Made by a program: the position numbers and the translations under genes. This document shows positions 7,337-14,815 of a DNA stretch of 64,000 nt, in pieces. Source of the stretch: Pseudonocardia oceani (lineage in GTDB: Bacteria; Actinomycetota; Actinomycetes; Mycobacteriales; Pseudonocardiaceae); the NCBI RefSeq assembly GCF_019263585.2, contig NZ_JADQDF010000001.1:5156501-5220500 (forward strand). The letters run 5' to 3'. The notes under the pieces are model-generated. The model worked only from the letters and a program-made list of their open reading frames with translations, ran no database searches and was not told the origin of the DNA. The first letter of the stretch is position 1. Each line of letters begins with the position of its first letter.

Positions 7337-8125
7337 ATGCGCGTGCACGTGGTCTCCGACGTCCACGGCAACGCCGAGGCGCTCGCCCGAGCGGGCGACG
7401 GTGCCGACGCCCTGTTCGTGCTGGGCGACCTGGTCGACTTCGTCGACTACCAGAACCCGCACCGGGGCATCCTCGGTCGCGTGCTCGGCCCCGAGGTGAG
7501 CAGCCGCTTCGGCGAGATCCGCACCAACGGCGCCCCCGGCGAGCTGATGGAGTTCGCGCGCCGGGCCTGGGAGCGGGTGCCCGACCCGCCCGCCGTCGTC
7601 GCCGACGCCGTGCGCGAGCAGTACGCCGAGCTGTTCGGCGCGATGACGGCCCCGACCTGGGCGATCCCCGGCAACGTCGACCAGCCCGACCTGTGGCCCG
7701 AGTTCGCCCGCGACGGCGTCGTCGACGCCGACGGGCGGGTCGTCGAGGTGGGCGGGCTGCGCATCGGGTTCGTCGGCGGCGCGCCCCTGCCGCCCGGCGT
7801 CGAGCCGCGCCGGGGCGGGCCGTGGAAGCCGAACATGCTGCGGTTCGCCGAGTTCGAGGCCCGCGCGGCCGCGCTCGGCACCGTCGACGTCCTGTGCAGC
7901 CACGTGCCGCCCGCCGTCCCCGACCTGGCCTACGACGTGGTCTCGCGCCGCGCGGAGTCGTCCTCGCCCGGGCTGCTCGACGTCGTCGTGCGCGACCGCC
8001 CCCGCGTCTCGCTGTACGGCCACGTGCACCAGCCCCTGGCGGCGCGGGCGCGGGTCGGGCGCACCGAGTGCGTCAACGTGGGGCACTTCCGGCGGACCGG
8101 CACGCCCTATGTCCTGCGCTGGTGA
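7337..8125 (+). CDS. Calcineurin-like metallophosphoesterase
   Basis: 262 residues with the full set of dinuclear-metal motifs in order: VVSDVHGN (DxH), LGDLVDF (GDxx), IPGNVDQPD (GNxD in place of GNHD), CSHVPPA, and YGHVHQP (GHxH). The family hydrolyses phosphomono- or diesters; the substrate cannot be read from sequence. TAGGAT at 7325-7330 lies six nt before the ATG, so the gene appears to have its own leaderless transcript although it starts only 9 nt after the previous stop. It separates two SRPBCC genes that, as I recall, are adjacent in M. tuberculosis. The stop codon lies inside a 22-bp tandem repeat. Confidence 0.88.
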   Translation: MRVHVVSDVHGNAEALARAGDGADALFVLGDLVDFVDYQNPHRGILGRVLGPEVSSRFGEIRTNGAPGELMEFARRAWERVPDPPAVVADAVREQYAELFGAMTAPTWAIPGNVDQPDLWPEFARDGVVDADGRVVEVGGLRIGFVGGAPLPPGVEPRRGGPWKPNMLRFAEFEARAAALGTVDVLCSHVPPAVPDLAYDVVSRRAESSSPGLLDVVVRDRPRVSLYGHVHQPLAARARVGRTECVNVGHFRRTGTPYVLRW

Positions 8126-8181
8126 CGCCCGGGTCCCGCGCTGGTGACGCCCCCCTCCCGCGCTGGTGACGCGCAGCGGGA
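8116..8181 (+). repeat. 22-bp tandem repeat spanning a stop codon
   Basis: Three copies start at 8116, 8138 and 8160, each opening GCGCTGGTGACGC; the last 9 nt of each unit diverge. Copy 1 contains the end of the phosphoesterase (codons for Leu-Arg-Trp then TGA), so the stop codon region has been duplicated downstream twice. Confidence 0.85.
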
Positions 8182-8203
8182 AACCGGCCGGTAACCTGCC
8201 CGC

Positions 8204-8644
8204 ATGGCCAACGCGACCACATCGTCGATCGACATCGCCGCTCCCGTGGAGCGGGTGATGGCGGTCATCGCCGACTTCGAGGCGTACCCCGAGTGGGCGG
8301 AGCAGGTCAAGAGCGTCGAGGTCCTGGAGCCCGGCTCCGGCGGCCGCCCGGCCCGCGTGAGGTTCACGATGGACGCCGGCCCGATCAAGGACTCCTACAC
8401 CCTCGACTACGACTGGGCGCCCGACGACCGCTCCGTGAGCTGGACGCTGGTCAAGGGACAGATGCAGAAGGCGCAGGACGGCTCGTATGCGCTGACCGAG
8501 TCGACGGGCTCCACCACGGTCACGTACTCGCTCGCCGTCGACCTCAACATCCCGATGATCGGCATGCTCCGCCGCAAGGCCGAGAAAGTGATCATCGACA
8601 CCGCGCTCAAGGGTCTGAAGCGGCGGGTCGAGAGCGCGGGCTGA
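8204..8644 (+). CDS. SRPBCC family protein (TB16.3/Rv2185c-like)
   Basis: 146 residues, a complete polyketide-cyclase/START-like fold: SSIDIAAPVERVMAVIADFE is the first strand plus helix, YPEWAEQVKSVEVLEPG follows, and the C-terminal helix is EKVIIDTALKGLKRRVE. The orthologue in M. tuberculosis is the small culture-filtrate protein TB16.3. Ligand and role are unknown. TAACCT at 8192-8197 stands six nt before the ATG (leaderless layout). The ArsA-like gene follows after 21 nt with its own TACCCT box. Confidence 0.85.
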   Translation: MANATTSSIDIAAPVERVMAVIADFEAYPEWAEQVKSVEVLEPGSGGRPARVRFTMDAGPIKDSYTLDYDWAPDDRSVSWTLVKGQMQKAQDGSYALTESTGSTTVTYSLAVDLNIPMIGMLRRKAEKVIIDTALKGLKRRVESAG

Positions 8645-8665
8645 GGGCCGGATACCCTCCGCCCC

Positions 8666-9889
8666 GTGCGCGTCGTCCTGTTCACCGGCAAGGGTGGCGT
8701 CGGCAAGACCACCCTCGCCGCGGCCACGGCGACGCACCTCGCGCGCACCGGACGCCCCGCGCTCGTCGTCTCCACCGACCCCGCGCACTCGCTCGGTGAC
8801 GCCCTGGAGACCGACCTCGGTGGCGACCCCGTCGAGCTCGAACCGGGGCTGCACGCTGCGCACATCGACACCCACGCCCTGCTCGACCGCTCGTGGGGGC
8901 AGCTGCAGGGCCACCTGCGCACGATCCTCGCCGGGGCGGGCGTCGACGAGCTCGTCGCCGACGAGCTGACGGTGCTGCCCGGCGTCGAGGACCTCCTCGC
9001 GCTCGGCGAGGTGCGCCGCTACGCCGAGGGCGGGCCGTGGGAGGTCGTCGTCGTCGACTGCGGCCCGACCGCGGAGACGCTCCGGCTGCTCGGGCTCCCG
9101 GAGGCACTGTCGGGCTACGTCGAGCGGCTGTTCCCCGCGCACCGCCGGGCCGTCCGCGGGATGCTCGCGGGCATGGCGGCGGGGGGCAGGGAGTCGACGA
9201 CGGCGTGGGAGTCGACGATCGACGCCCTCGACGCGCTCGCCGACGACCTCGGCGGGCTGCGCGAGCTGCTCGGCGACCACACCCGCACCTCGATCCGGCT
9301 GGTGCTCACCCCGGAACGGGTCGTCGCCGCGGAGACGCGCCGCACGCTCACCGCGCTCGCGCTGCACGGCCTGCGCGTCGACGACTGCGTCGTCAACCGG
9401 ATCGTGCCCGGCCCGCCGGCGTCGCTGCGCGGCCCGGCCGCGCGGTGGCTGCGCGAGCGGTACACCGAGCAGCAGGCCGTGCTGGTCGACCTGGCCGGGC
9501 TCGGGGTGCCGCTGCGCACCGCCGACCACACCGCGGCCGAGCCCACCGGCACCGACGCGCTGCGCGAGATCGCCCGCGGCCTCTACGGCGACGACGACCC
9601 CGCCGCCCCGGGCGCGCAGGCGCCGCCGCTGCTGCAGGTGCGGCGCACCGCGGGCACCGGCACGTCGAAGGACTCGGAGTTCGAGCTGGTCCTGGCCCTG
9701 CCCGGAGCCGCCGACGGTGCGCTCGACCTCGCCCGCGTCGGCGACGACCTCGCCGTGAGCGCGGGCGGCACGCGGCGGATGGTCGCGCTGCCGTCGGTGC
9801 TGCGCCGCTGCGAGGTGGTCGGCGCCCGGCTCGTCGGCGACGACCTGTGCGTGGTGTTCCGCCCCGACCCGGCGCTGTGGGTCCGGTGA
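8666..9889 (+). CDS. ArsA/GET3-like P-loop ATPase (Rv2184c-like)
   Basis: 407 residues of the SIMIBI ATPase class. The deviant Walker A is FTGKGGVGKTT, switch I is STDPAHSLGDAL, and VVVDCGPTAETLRLL is the Walker B/switch II region. A C-terminal domain of about 80 residues (ELVLALPGAADGALDL onward) resembles the small alpha-crystallin-like tail of actinobacterial ArsA homologues. The Cys pairs of arsenite pumps and of Get3 are absent, so neither arsenic export nor tail-anchored targeting should be assumed. GTG at 8666 has TACCCT (8653-8658) seven nt before it. Its stop overlaps the next start (GTGA), so the two are translationally coupled. Confidence 0.87.
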   Translation: MRVVLFTGKGGVGKTTLAAATATHLARTGRPALVVSTDPAHSLGDALETDLGGDPVELEPGLHAAHIDTHALLDRSWGQLQGHLRTILAGAGVDELVADELTVLPGVEDLLALGEVRRYAEGGPWEVVVVDCGPTAETLRLLGLPEALSGYVERLFPAHRRAVRGMLAGMAAGGRESTTAWESTIDALDALADDLGGLRELLGDHTRTSIRLVLTPERVVAAETRRTLTALALHGLRVDDCVVNRIVPGPPASLRGPAARWLRERYTEQQAVLVDLAGLGVPLRTADHTAAEPTGTDALREIARGLYGDDDPAAPGAQAPPLLQVRRTAGTGTSKDSEFELVLALPGAADGALDLARVGDDLAVSAGGTRRMVALPSVLRRCEVVGARLVGDDLCVVFRPDPALWVR

Positions 9890-10365
9890 CGGCCCCCGGG
9901 TGCGGCCCGCACGCGGGCCTGGGCGCCGAGCTGCGCGCGGTCGCCGTCCTCGTGCTGGACCGGCTGGGTCCGGCGCTCGACGGGCTGGGCCGCGAGGGGA
10001 CGGGCCGCGACGGGTCGGGCCGCGACGGGTCGGGCCGGGAGGGGTCGGGCCGCGACGCCGGTGCGTCGGGGGAGGCGCTCCCGGAGGGCTCCTCGCCCTG
10101 CTCCGTGTGCCCGGTCTGCGCCGTCGTCGCGCTGCTGCGCGGGGAGCGCCCGGAGCTGGCGGTCCGCCTCGCCGATCACGCCGCCGGCCTGCTGGACGTC
10201 CTGCGGACCGCGCTGCACGAGGGTGCGGGGGCGCCCGCACCGACCGGGCCCCCGACCGCACCTCCGACCGCGCCGCCGTCCTCCGCGGCCGAGCCGCCCG
10301 CCCGCCGTGTGCAGCGCATCCCCGTGGTCCGCGAGCCCGCCCGCGCCGGCGGCGGACGGTGCTGA
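9886..10365 (+). CDS. CxxC-containing conserved hypothetical (Rv2183c-like)
   Basis: 159 residues. An N-terminal helix (GAELRAVAVLVLDRLGPALDGL) is followed by a Gly/Arg/Asp-rich insertion made of a 15-bp tandem repeat. The conserved-looking core is CSVCPVCAVVALLRGERPEL with a CxxC-x2-C cluster, and a Pro-rich tail ends it. Position between the ArsA-like and glucokinase genes matches Rv2183c. GTG overlaps the previous stop (GTGA) and its own end overlaps the glucokinase start. A partner or regulator of the upstream ATPase is plausible from coupling only. Confidence 0.72.
   Translation: MTAPGCGPHAGLGAELRAVAVLVLDRLGPALDGLGREGTGRDGSGRDGSGREGSGRDAGASGEALPEGSSPCSVCPVCAVVALLRGERPELAVRLADHAAGLLDVLRTALHEGAGAPAPTGPPTAPPTAPPSSAAEPPARRVQRIPVVREPARAGGGRC
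9988..10062 (+). repeat. 15-bp in-frame tandem repeat
   Basis: Five copies start at 9988, 10003, 10018, 10033 and 10048, consensus GGGCCGCGACGGGTC, encoding Gly-Arg-Asp-Gly-Ser units. Copies 2 and 3 are identical. The period is a multiple of three, so copy-number change would preserve the frame. Confidence 0.85.
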
Positions 10366-11315
10366 AGCGCACGGCGCTGACGGTCGGGGTCGACGTCGGC
10401 GGCACCAGCGTGCGAGCCGGGGTCGTCGACGCCGAGGGCGCCGTCCTGGACACCGCCCGCGCCCCCACCCCGCGCGGCGAGGCGGCGCTGGAGGCCACGG
10501 TCGCGCGGGTCATCGGCGAGCTCGCCGGGCGGCACCGGGTGTCCGCGGCCGGCCTCGCGCTGGCCGGCTTCATCACCCCCGACCTGCGCGGGGTCCGCTT
10601 CGCCCCGCACCTGTCCTGGCGCGACGCCCCGGTCGCCGACCGGATCGCCGCGCGCACCGGGCTGCCGGTCGTCGTCGAGCACGACGCCAACGCCGCCGCG
10701 CTCGCCGAGCGCCACTTCGGCGCCGCCGCCGGGGCGTCGACGGTGGTGTTCGTGGCGCTGGGCACCGGGATCGGCGCGGCCCTGCTCGTCGACGGCGTGC
10801 TGTTCCGCGGCGCGCACGGCGTGGCGCCCGAGCTGGGACACCTGAGGGTCGTGCCCGGCGGGCGCCCCTGCGCGTGCGGCAAGTCGGGCTGCTGGGAGCG
10901 CTACTGCAGCGGCACCGCGCTGGCCACGACGGCCGTCGAGATGATCGCCCGCGACCCCGGGCTCTCGCCCGCGCTGCGCCGGCTCGTCGTCGACGACCCC
11001 GGGCGCGTCACCGGGCGCCGGGTGGCCGCGGCGGCGAAGGAGGGCGACCCGCTGGCCTGCGCGGCCGTCGCCGACCTCGCACGGTGGCTGGGGGAGGGGC
11101 TCGCGCTCGTCGCCGACGTGTTCGACCCGGAGCTCGTCGTCATCGGGGGCGGGGTGTCGGCGTCGGCGCCGCTGTTCCTCGACGACGCCCGCGAGCACTA
11201 CGCCTCGCGGCTCACCGGGGCCGGGCGCAGGCCGCTGGCCCGGATCCGCACCGCGCAGCTCGGCGAGGACGCCGCCGTGGTGGGCGCGGCGCGGCTGGCG
11301 CGCGAGGCCGGCTGA
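10359..11315 (+). CDS. glkA: ROK-family glucokinase
   Basis: 318 residues. The ATP-binding phosphate-1 motif is TVGVDVGGTSVRAGVV; the sugar and catalytic region is VVEHDANAAAL, with Asp as the base; VFVALGTGIGAALLVDG is phosphate-2. ELGHLRVVPGGRPCACGKSGCWERY carries the zinc-binding CxCGxxGCxE signature of ROK kinases. It should phosphorylate glucose with ATP to feed glycolysis. Actinobacterial ROK glucokinases are mostly ATP-dependent, but polyphosphate use cannot be excluded by eye. GTG at 10359 overlaps the end of the preceding gene by 7 nt, so it is probably in the arsA-like operon. Confidence 0.88.
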   Translation: MLKRTALTVGVDVGGTSVRAGVVDAEGAVLDTARAPTPRGEAALEATVARVIGELAGRHRVSAAGLALAGFITPDLRGVRFAPHLSWRDAPVADRIAARTGLPVVVEHDANAAALAERHFGAAAGASTVVFVALGTGIGAALLVDGVLFRGAHGVAPELGHLRVVPGGRPCACGKSGCWERYCSGTALATTAVEMIARDPGLSPALRRLVVDDPGRVTGRRVAAAAKEGDPLACAAVADLARWLGEGLALVADVFDPELVVIGGGVSASAPLFLDDAREHYASRLTGAGRRPLARIRTAQLGEDAAVVGAARLAREAG

Positions 11316-11333
11316 ACGCCGGGCTCCGGTTCC

Positions 11334-11393
11334 GGGCAGAGGGGCTTCAGGGCAGAGGGTTCCAGGGCACAGGGCTTCAGGGCAGGGGCTCCA
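11334..11393. repeat. 15/16-bp tandem repeat at the end of two convergent genes
   Basis: Four imperfect units start at 11334, 11350, 11365 and 11380, consensus GGGCAGAGGGCTTCA. The HxlR gene (minus strand) ends in the third unit, so its stop codon (TCA on this strand, 11377-11379) is part of the repeat and similar TCA positions occur in units 1 and 3. Confidence 0.75.
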
Positions 11394-11892
11394 GCAGCGT
11401 GCGCGACCCGGTCAGCGCCAGCGTCACCGCGTCGGCCCCGGGCGGCGGCTCGTACCCCGGCCCCGGCGTCGTCACCGTCTCGGTGACCGGCACGGGGTGG
11501 CGGCACCGCGCGCAGGCGCCAATGGAGTCGACGGCGCCGCCGCACCCGGCGTGGACGGAGAGACGGCGCGGCCCGGCGGGGGAGTAGTGCTCGTCACCCC
11601 ACACGGCCATCGCACGCAGCACCGGCCAGAGCTCGACGCCCTTGGGCGTGAGCGCGTACTCCGTGCGCCGCCCCGGCCCCGGTACGCGCTCCAGCACGCC
11701 CTCCTCGACCAGGCGGTCGAGGCGCTCGGTGAGCACGGCGCGCGGGATGCCGAGGTGGCGGGCGAAGTCGCTGAAGCGCCGCACGCCGAAGAACGCGTCG
11801 CGGACGACGAGCAGCGACCAGCGCTCGCCGACGACCTCCAGCGTCCGCGCGATCGAGCACCGCTGGCCCTGGTAGTCGCGTGGCAGCACCAT
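11377..11892 (-). CDS. HxlR-family winged-helix transcriptional regulator
   Basis: 171 residues. After MVLPRDY come QRCSIARTLEVVGERWSLLV and VRRFSDFARHLGI, the diagnostic HxlR start with the early Cys, then RLVEEGVLERVP and YALTPKGVELWPVL, the wing and last helix. About 60 residues follow with CGGAVDSIGACARCRHP, a Cys-rich patch that could bind a metal. HxlR proteins sense small electrophiles or oxidants, and the Cys is often the sensor. It is divergent from an MFS exporter with a perfect palindrome between them, the usual local-regulator arrangement. An in-frame ATG at 11910 would put the palindrome inside the coding region, so 11892 is preferred. Confidence 0.88.
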   Translation of the reverse strand: MVLPRDYQGQRCSIARTLEVVGERWSLLVVRDAFFGVRRFSDFARHLGIPRAVLTERLDRLVEEGVLERVPGPGRRTEYALTPKGVELWPVLRAMAVWGDEHYSPAGPRRLSVHAGCGGAVDSIGACARCRHPVPVTETVTTPGPGYEPPPGADAVTLALTGSRTLLEPLP

Positions 11893-11908
11893 GTGCCCAT
11901 CATCGCAC

Positions 11909-11931
11909 ATCGGTTCGGTGATTGAACCGAT
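11909..11931. promoter_or_regulatory. Palindromic operator between HxlR and MFS genes
   Basis: ATCGGTTC, 7 nt, GAACCGAT is a perfect 8-bp inverted repeat ending 42 nt before the MFS start and beginning 17 nt before the regulator start. TACGGT at 11937-11942 is a possible -10 for the MFS gene, so the palindrome would cover its -35 region. Binding by the HxlR protein is inferred. Confidence 0.6.
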
Positions 11932-11973
11932 CGTGCTACGGTCCGGGCCACCACGAACCCGGGGGAGACGCGC

Positions 11974-13398
11974 ATGGACCGCACGGTCAGCACCACGACC
12001 GGCACTCCGCCCGGGCCTCCCGCCGGCCTGCACCCCGGCGGCACGCTCGCCATCACCGCGGGCGGCACCCTGCTCTCGATGACGGCGTTCACCGCGCCGT
12101 TCTCGATCATCCCGACGGTCGCGCGCGACCTCGGGGCCGGACCGGTCGCCACGTCGTGGGTGCTCAGCTCCATGAGCCTCGGGCTCGCGGTCGCGCTCCT
12201 CACCTCCGGCGCGATCGGCGACGAGGTCGGGCGGCGGCGGGTGTTCGTCGCCGGGGCCGCGCTGCTCGCCGTCGGCTCGGCCGCCTGCGCGCTGGCCCCC
12301 GACGCCTGGACGTTCGTCGTCGGCCGGGTCCTGGAGGGCATCGGCTCGGCCGCGGTGATCGCCTGCGGCCTCGCCCTGATCAGCCACACGTTCCCCGGTC
12401 CCGAGCGGGCCCGCGCCACCGGCATCTGGGGCGCGAGCATGGGCGCGGGCCCCGCGCTCGGCCCGCCGCTCGGTGCGGTGCTGGCCGCCGTGGCCGACTG
12501 GCGCCTCGCGTTCGTCGTCGTCGCGGTGCTGTCGGTGCTGCTGGCCGTCGCCGGGCAGCGCCTGCTCACCGAGTCGCGCTCCGGGCGCGGCCGCCGGGCC
12601 GACGTCACCGGTGCGCTGCTGCTGGCCGTCGGCACCGGTGCCCTGCTCGCCGGGCTCACCGAGGGCCGCCGCGGCTGGACCAGCCCGCTCGCACTCGGCC
12701 TCGTCGTGGGTGCGGTGGTCGTCCTCGCGGTGTTCGTCGTGCACCAGCGGCGGGTGCGCGAGCCGATGCTGGAGCTGGGCATGTTCCGCAGGCCCGCACT
12801 GGTCTCGGCCACCTTCGCCGCGTTCGTCACCGGCGCCGCGATCATCGCGCTCATGTCGTTCGTGGCCGTCGTGCTGGAGAGCGGCCTGGGCTACACCTCC
12901 GTTCAGGCCTCGGTCATCGGCATCGCGTGGTCGGGGTTCAGCGTCGCGTTCGCGCTGCTCGCCCGCCGCATCCCGCTGCGGGTCTCCGGTGCCGTCCGCC
13001 TCGCCGCCGGCCTGCTGACGATCGCGCTCGGCCTGCTCCCGCTCGCCCTGCTGACCACCGGCGCACCCCTGGCCCAGCTCCTCGTGGGGCTCGTGGTCGC
13101 GGGCGTCGGCAGCGGGATCGTCAACGCCACGCTGGCCCGTGAGGCCGTCGCCGGCGTCCCGGCCACCAGCGCGGGCGCGGGCAGCGGCATCAACAACTCC
13201 AGCCGCTACATCGGCGCGGCCTTCGGCGTCACGGTCGTCACCGCGCTGGCCGTGCACCCCGACGGCACCGCCGCGGGTCTCGTGGCCGGGTGGAACACCG
13301 CCGTGCTGGTCGGGATCGCGCTGAGCGTGCTGGGCGCGGTCGTCGTGCTGCTGCTGCAGCGGGCCGAGACCCGCTACCTGGCCGCCGTCGCCGCGTAG
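11974..13398 (+). CDS. MFS drug-resistance transporter (DHA2/EmrB-QacA type)
   Basis: 474 residues with about 14 hydrophobic segments, starting near residue 30 (TLAITAGGTLLSMTAFTAPF). Motif A is GAIGDEVGRRRVF, and WGASMGAGPALGPPLGAVL is the motif C antiporter signature. This is a proton-driven exporter of the kind that carries hydrophobic drugs or metabolites. A GGGGGAGA ribosome-binding site precedes the ATG. The divergent HxlR regulator and operator suggest substrate-induced expression. The pair has no counterpart in the otherwise conserved gene order, so it looks like a later insertion, although base composition is not visibly different. Confidence 0.9.
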   Translation: MDRTVSTTTGTPPGPPAGLHPGGTLAITAGGTLLSMTAFTAPFSIIPTVARDLGAGPVATSWVLSSMSLGLAVALLTSGAIGDEVGRRRVFVAGAALLAVGSAACALAPDAWTFVVGRVLEGIGSAAVIACGLALISHTFPGPERARATGIWGASMGAGPALGPPLGAVLAAVADWRLAFVVVAVLSVLLAVAGQRLLTESRSGRGRRADVTGALLLAVGTGALLAGLTEGRRGWTSPLALGLVVGAVVVLAVFVVHQRRVREPMLELGMFRRPALVSATFAAFVTGAAIIALMSFVAVVLESGLGYTSVQASVIGIAWSGFSVAFALLARRIPLRVSGAVRLAAGLLTIALGLLPLALLTTGAPLAQLLVGLVVAGVGSGIVNATLAREAVAGVPATSAGAGSGINNSSRYIGAAFGVTVVTALAVHPDGTAAGLVAGWNTAVLVGIALSVLGAVVVLLLQRAETRYLAAVAA

Positions 13399-13404
13399 GA
13401 GCGC

Positions 13405-13881
13405 CTAGAGGATCGCGCCGTCGTCGTCGCGGCCCGGCCCGGGGGGCGAGGGCCACAGGCGCAGCACCAGCCAGCCGAGGCCGGCCGCGAGGGTGAGCAG
13501 CCCGAGCGGCAGGCCGTAGGCGTCGGGCACCCCGACCCAGCCGGGCGCGGTGACCAGGACGACCCCGAGCACCAGCAGCACCAGGCCGACGGCGGCGGGC
13601 GGCCCGATGCGGGGGATCGGCGGGGGCTCCGGCGGCACGAAGTGCTCGTCCTCGGGGGCCGTGCGCGGCCCCGGACGGACGACGATCGGCGGCGGCTCGG
13701 GAGCGGACGGCACGTCCGTGGGCGGCGGGTCCGACGCCTCGAAGGGGTCGCGCACGGCGGCCGTCGGCTCCTCGTCGGGCCACTCGGGGACCGCGCCCTC
13801 GCGCCGCCAGCCCGCGACGATGGCGTCGAAGTCGTCGACCCCGCCGTCGGGGTGCGGACGCTCGTCCGGTTCGCCGCCCAC
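13405..13881 (-). CDS. Two-TM membrane protein with Pro/Glu-rich cytoplasmic tail
   Basis: 158 residues. The acidic N-terminal half contains VDDFDAIVAGWRREGAVPEW and a Pro-rich stretch. Two membrane helices follow (GLVLLVLGVVLVTAPGWV and PLGLLTLAAGLGWLVLRLW) and then a short acidic tail. Similar proteins, sometimes labelled DUF308-like, are common in actinomycetes; the function is unknown. GTG at 13881 has GAGGAGATCAC before it. The gene is convergent to the MFS gene with a 6-bp gap and divergent from plsC. Confidence 0.75.
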   Translation of the reverse strand: MGGEPDERPHPDGGVDDFDAIVAGWRREGAVPEWPDEEPTAAVRDPFEASDPPPTDVPSAPEPPPIVVRPGPRTAPEDEHFVPPEPPPIPRIGPPAAVGLVLLVLGVVLVTAPGWVGVPDAYGLPLGLLTLAAGLGWLVLRLWPSPPGPGRDDDGAIL

Positions 13882-14039
13882 GTGATCTCCTCGCCACCGC
13901 GCGGACCGCCGTGCGACGGCCCACCTCCATCCTGACACGCGCGCACCGGTGCGGGAACCGATGTGGGCCACCGCCCGTTGTCGCCGCGCCCCGCCCGTCC
14001 GTAGGCTGACGGCCGTCGCGGTGAAGGGGGCACGCCCAG

Positions 14040-14798
14040 GTGCTGTACTGGTGGTCCAAGTTCGTGTTCCTCGGTCCGCTCCTGCGGCTGTTCTGCCGCC
14101 CCACCATCGAGGGGCTCGAGCACATCCCGTCCCGCGGCGGGGCCATCCTGGCGAGCAACCACCTCGCGGTCGTCGACTCGTTCGTCCTGCCGCTGGTGGT
14201 GCCGCGGCGGATCACGTTCCCGGCGAAGTCGGAGTACTTCACCAAGCCCGGGCTGGTCGGGCGCCTGCAGAAGGCGTTCTTCACCGGCGTCGGCCAGATC
14301 CCGATCGACCGCTCCGGCGGGTCGGCCGCCCGCGACGCGATGGACACCGCGGTGCGGGTGCTGCGCGAGGGCCGGCTGCTGGGCATCTACCCGGAGGGCA
14401 CGCGCTCGCCCGACGGGCGCCTCTACAAGGGCAAGACCGGCGTCGCGCGCATGACGCTGGAGGCGGGCGTGCCCGTCGTCCCGGTGGCCATGATCGGCAC
14501 CGACAAGGTCAACCCGATCGGGTCGCGCATGTGGCGCCCGCGCAAGGTGCACATCCGGGTGGGCGAGCCGCTCGACTTCAGCCGCTACGCCGGCATGGAG
14601 GGCGACCGGTTCATCGAGCGCTCGATGACCGACGAGATCATGTACTCGCTCATGGAGCTGTCCGGGCAGACCTACGTCGACATGTACGCGGCCTCGGTGA
14701 AGGAGCGCGCGGCGAAGGCGCTGGCCGAGAAGGCGGAACCGGCCGCGGAGGCGCCCCGCCCCGCCCCGCCGACGCTGCCCGACACCCGCGCCTCCTGA
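14040..14798 (+). CDS. plsC: 1-acyl-sn-glycerol-3-phosphate acyltransferase (PlsC-like)
   Basis: 252 residues. Motif I is ILASNHLAVVDSF (HX4D), followed by GQIPIDRSGG and the IYPEGTRSPDGRLYKGKTG acyl-acceptor block, then VPVVPVAMIG. It should acylate lysophosphatidic acid at the inner membrane face. The M. tuberculosis counterpart in this order is Rv2182c. The 3' end is Ala/Glu-rich with no domain. GTG at 14040 has GAAGGGGG about 10 nt upstream, and a TAGGCT box at 14002-14007 marks a promoter with a short leader of roughly 25 nt. Confidence 0.9.
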   Translation: MLYWWSKFVFLGPLLRLFCRPTIEGLEHIPSRGGAILASNHLAVVDSFVLPLVVPRRITFPAKSEYFTKPGLVGRLQKAFFTGVGQIPIDRSGGSAARDAMDTAVRVLREGRLLGIYPEGTRSPDGRLYKGKTGVARMTLEAGVPVVPVAMIGTDKVNPIGSRMWRPRKVHIRVGEPLDFSRYAGMEGDRFIERSMTDEIMYSLMELSGQTYVDMYAASVKERAAKALAEKAEPAAEAPRPAPPTLPDTRAS

Positions 14799-14815
14799 CG
14801 GGGGGACCGGCCGCT

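Noticed and set aside
4108..8169. 1353-codon plus-strand reading frame
   Set aside because: It overlaps pimB' and fadD15, which have full motif sets, and its product is only Arg/Gly/Ala/Pro, the usual GC-rich shadow.
10003..10062. CRISPR-like array of 15-bp repeats
   Set aside because: Units are directly adjacent with no spacers and stay in frame inside a coding region.
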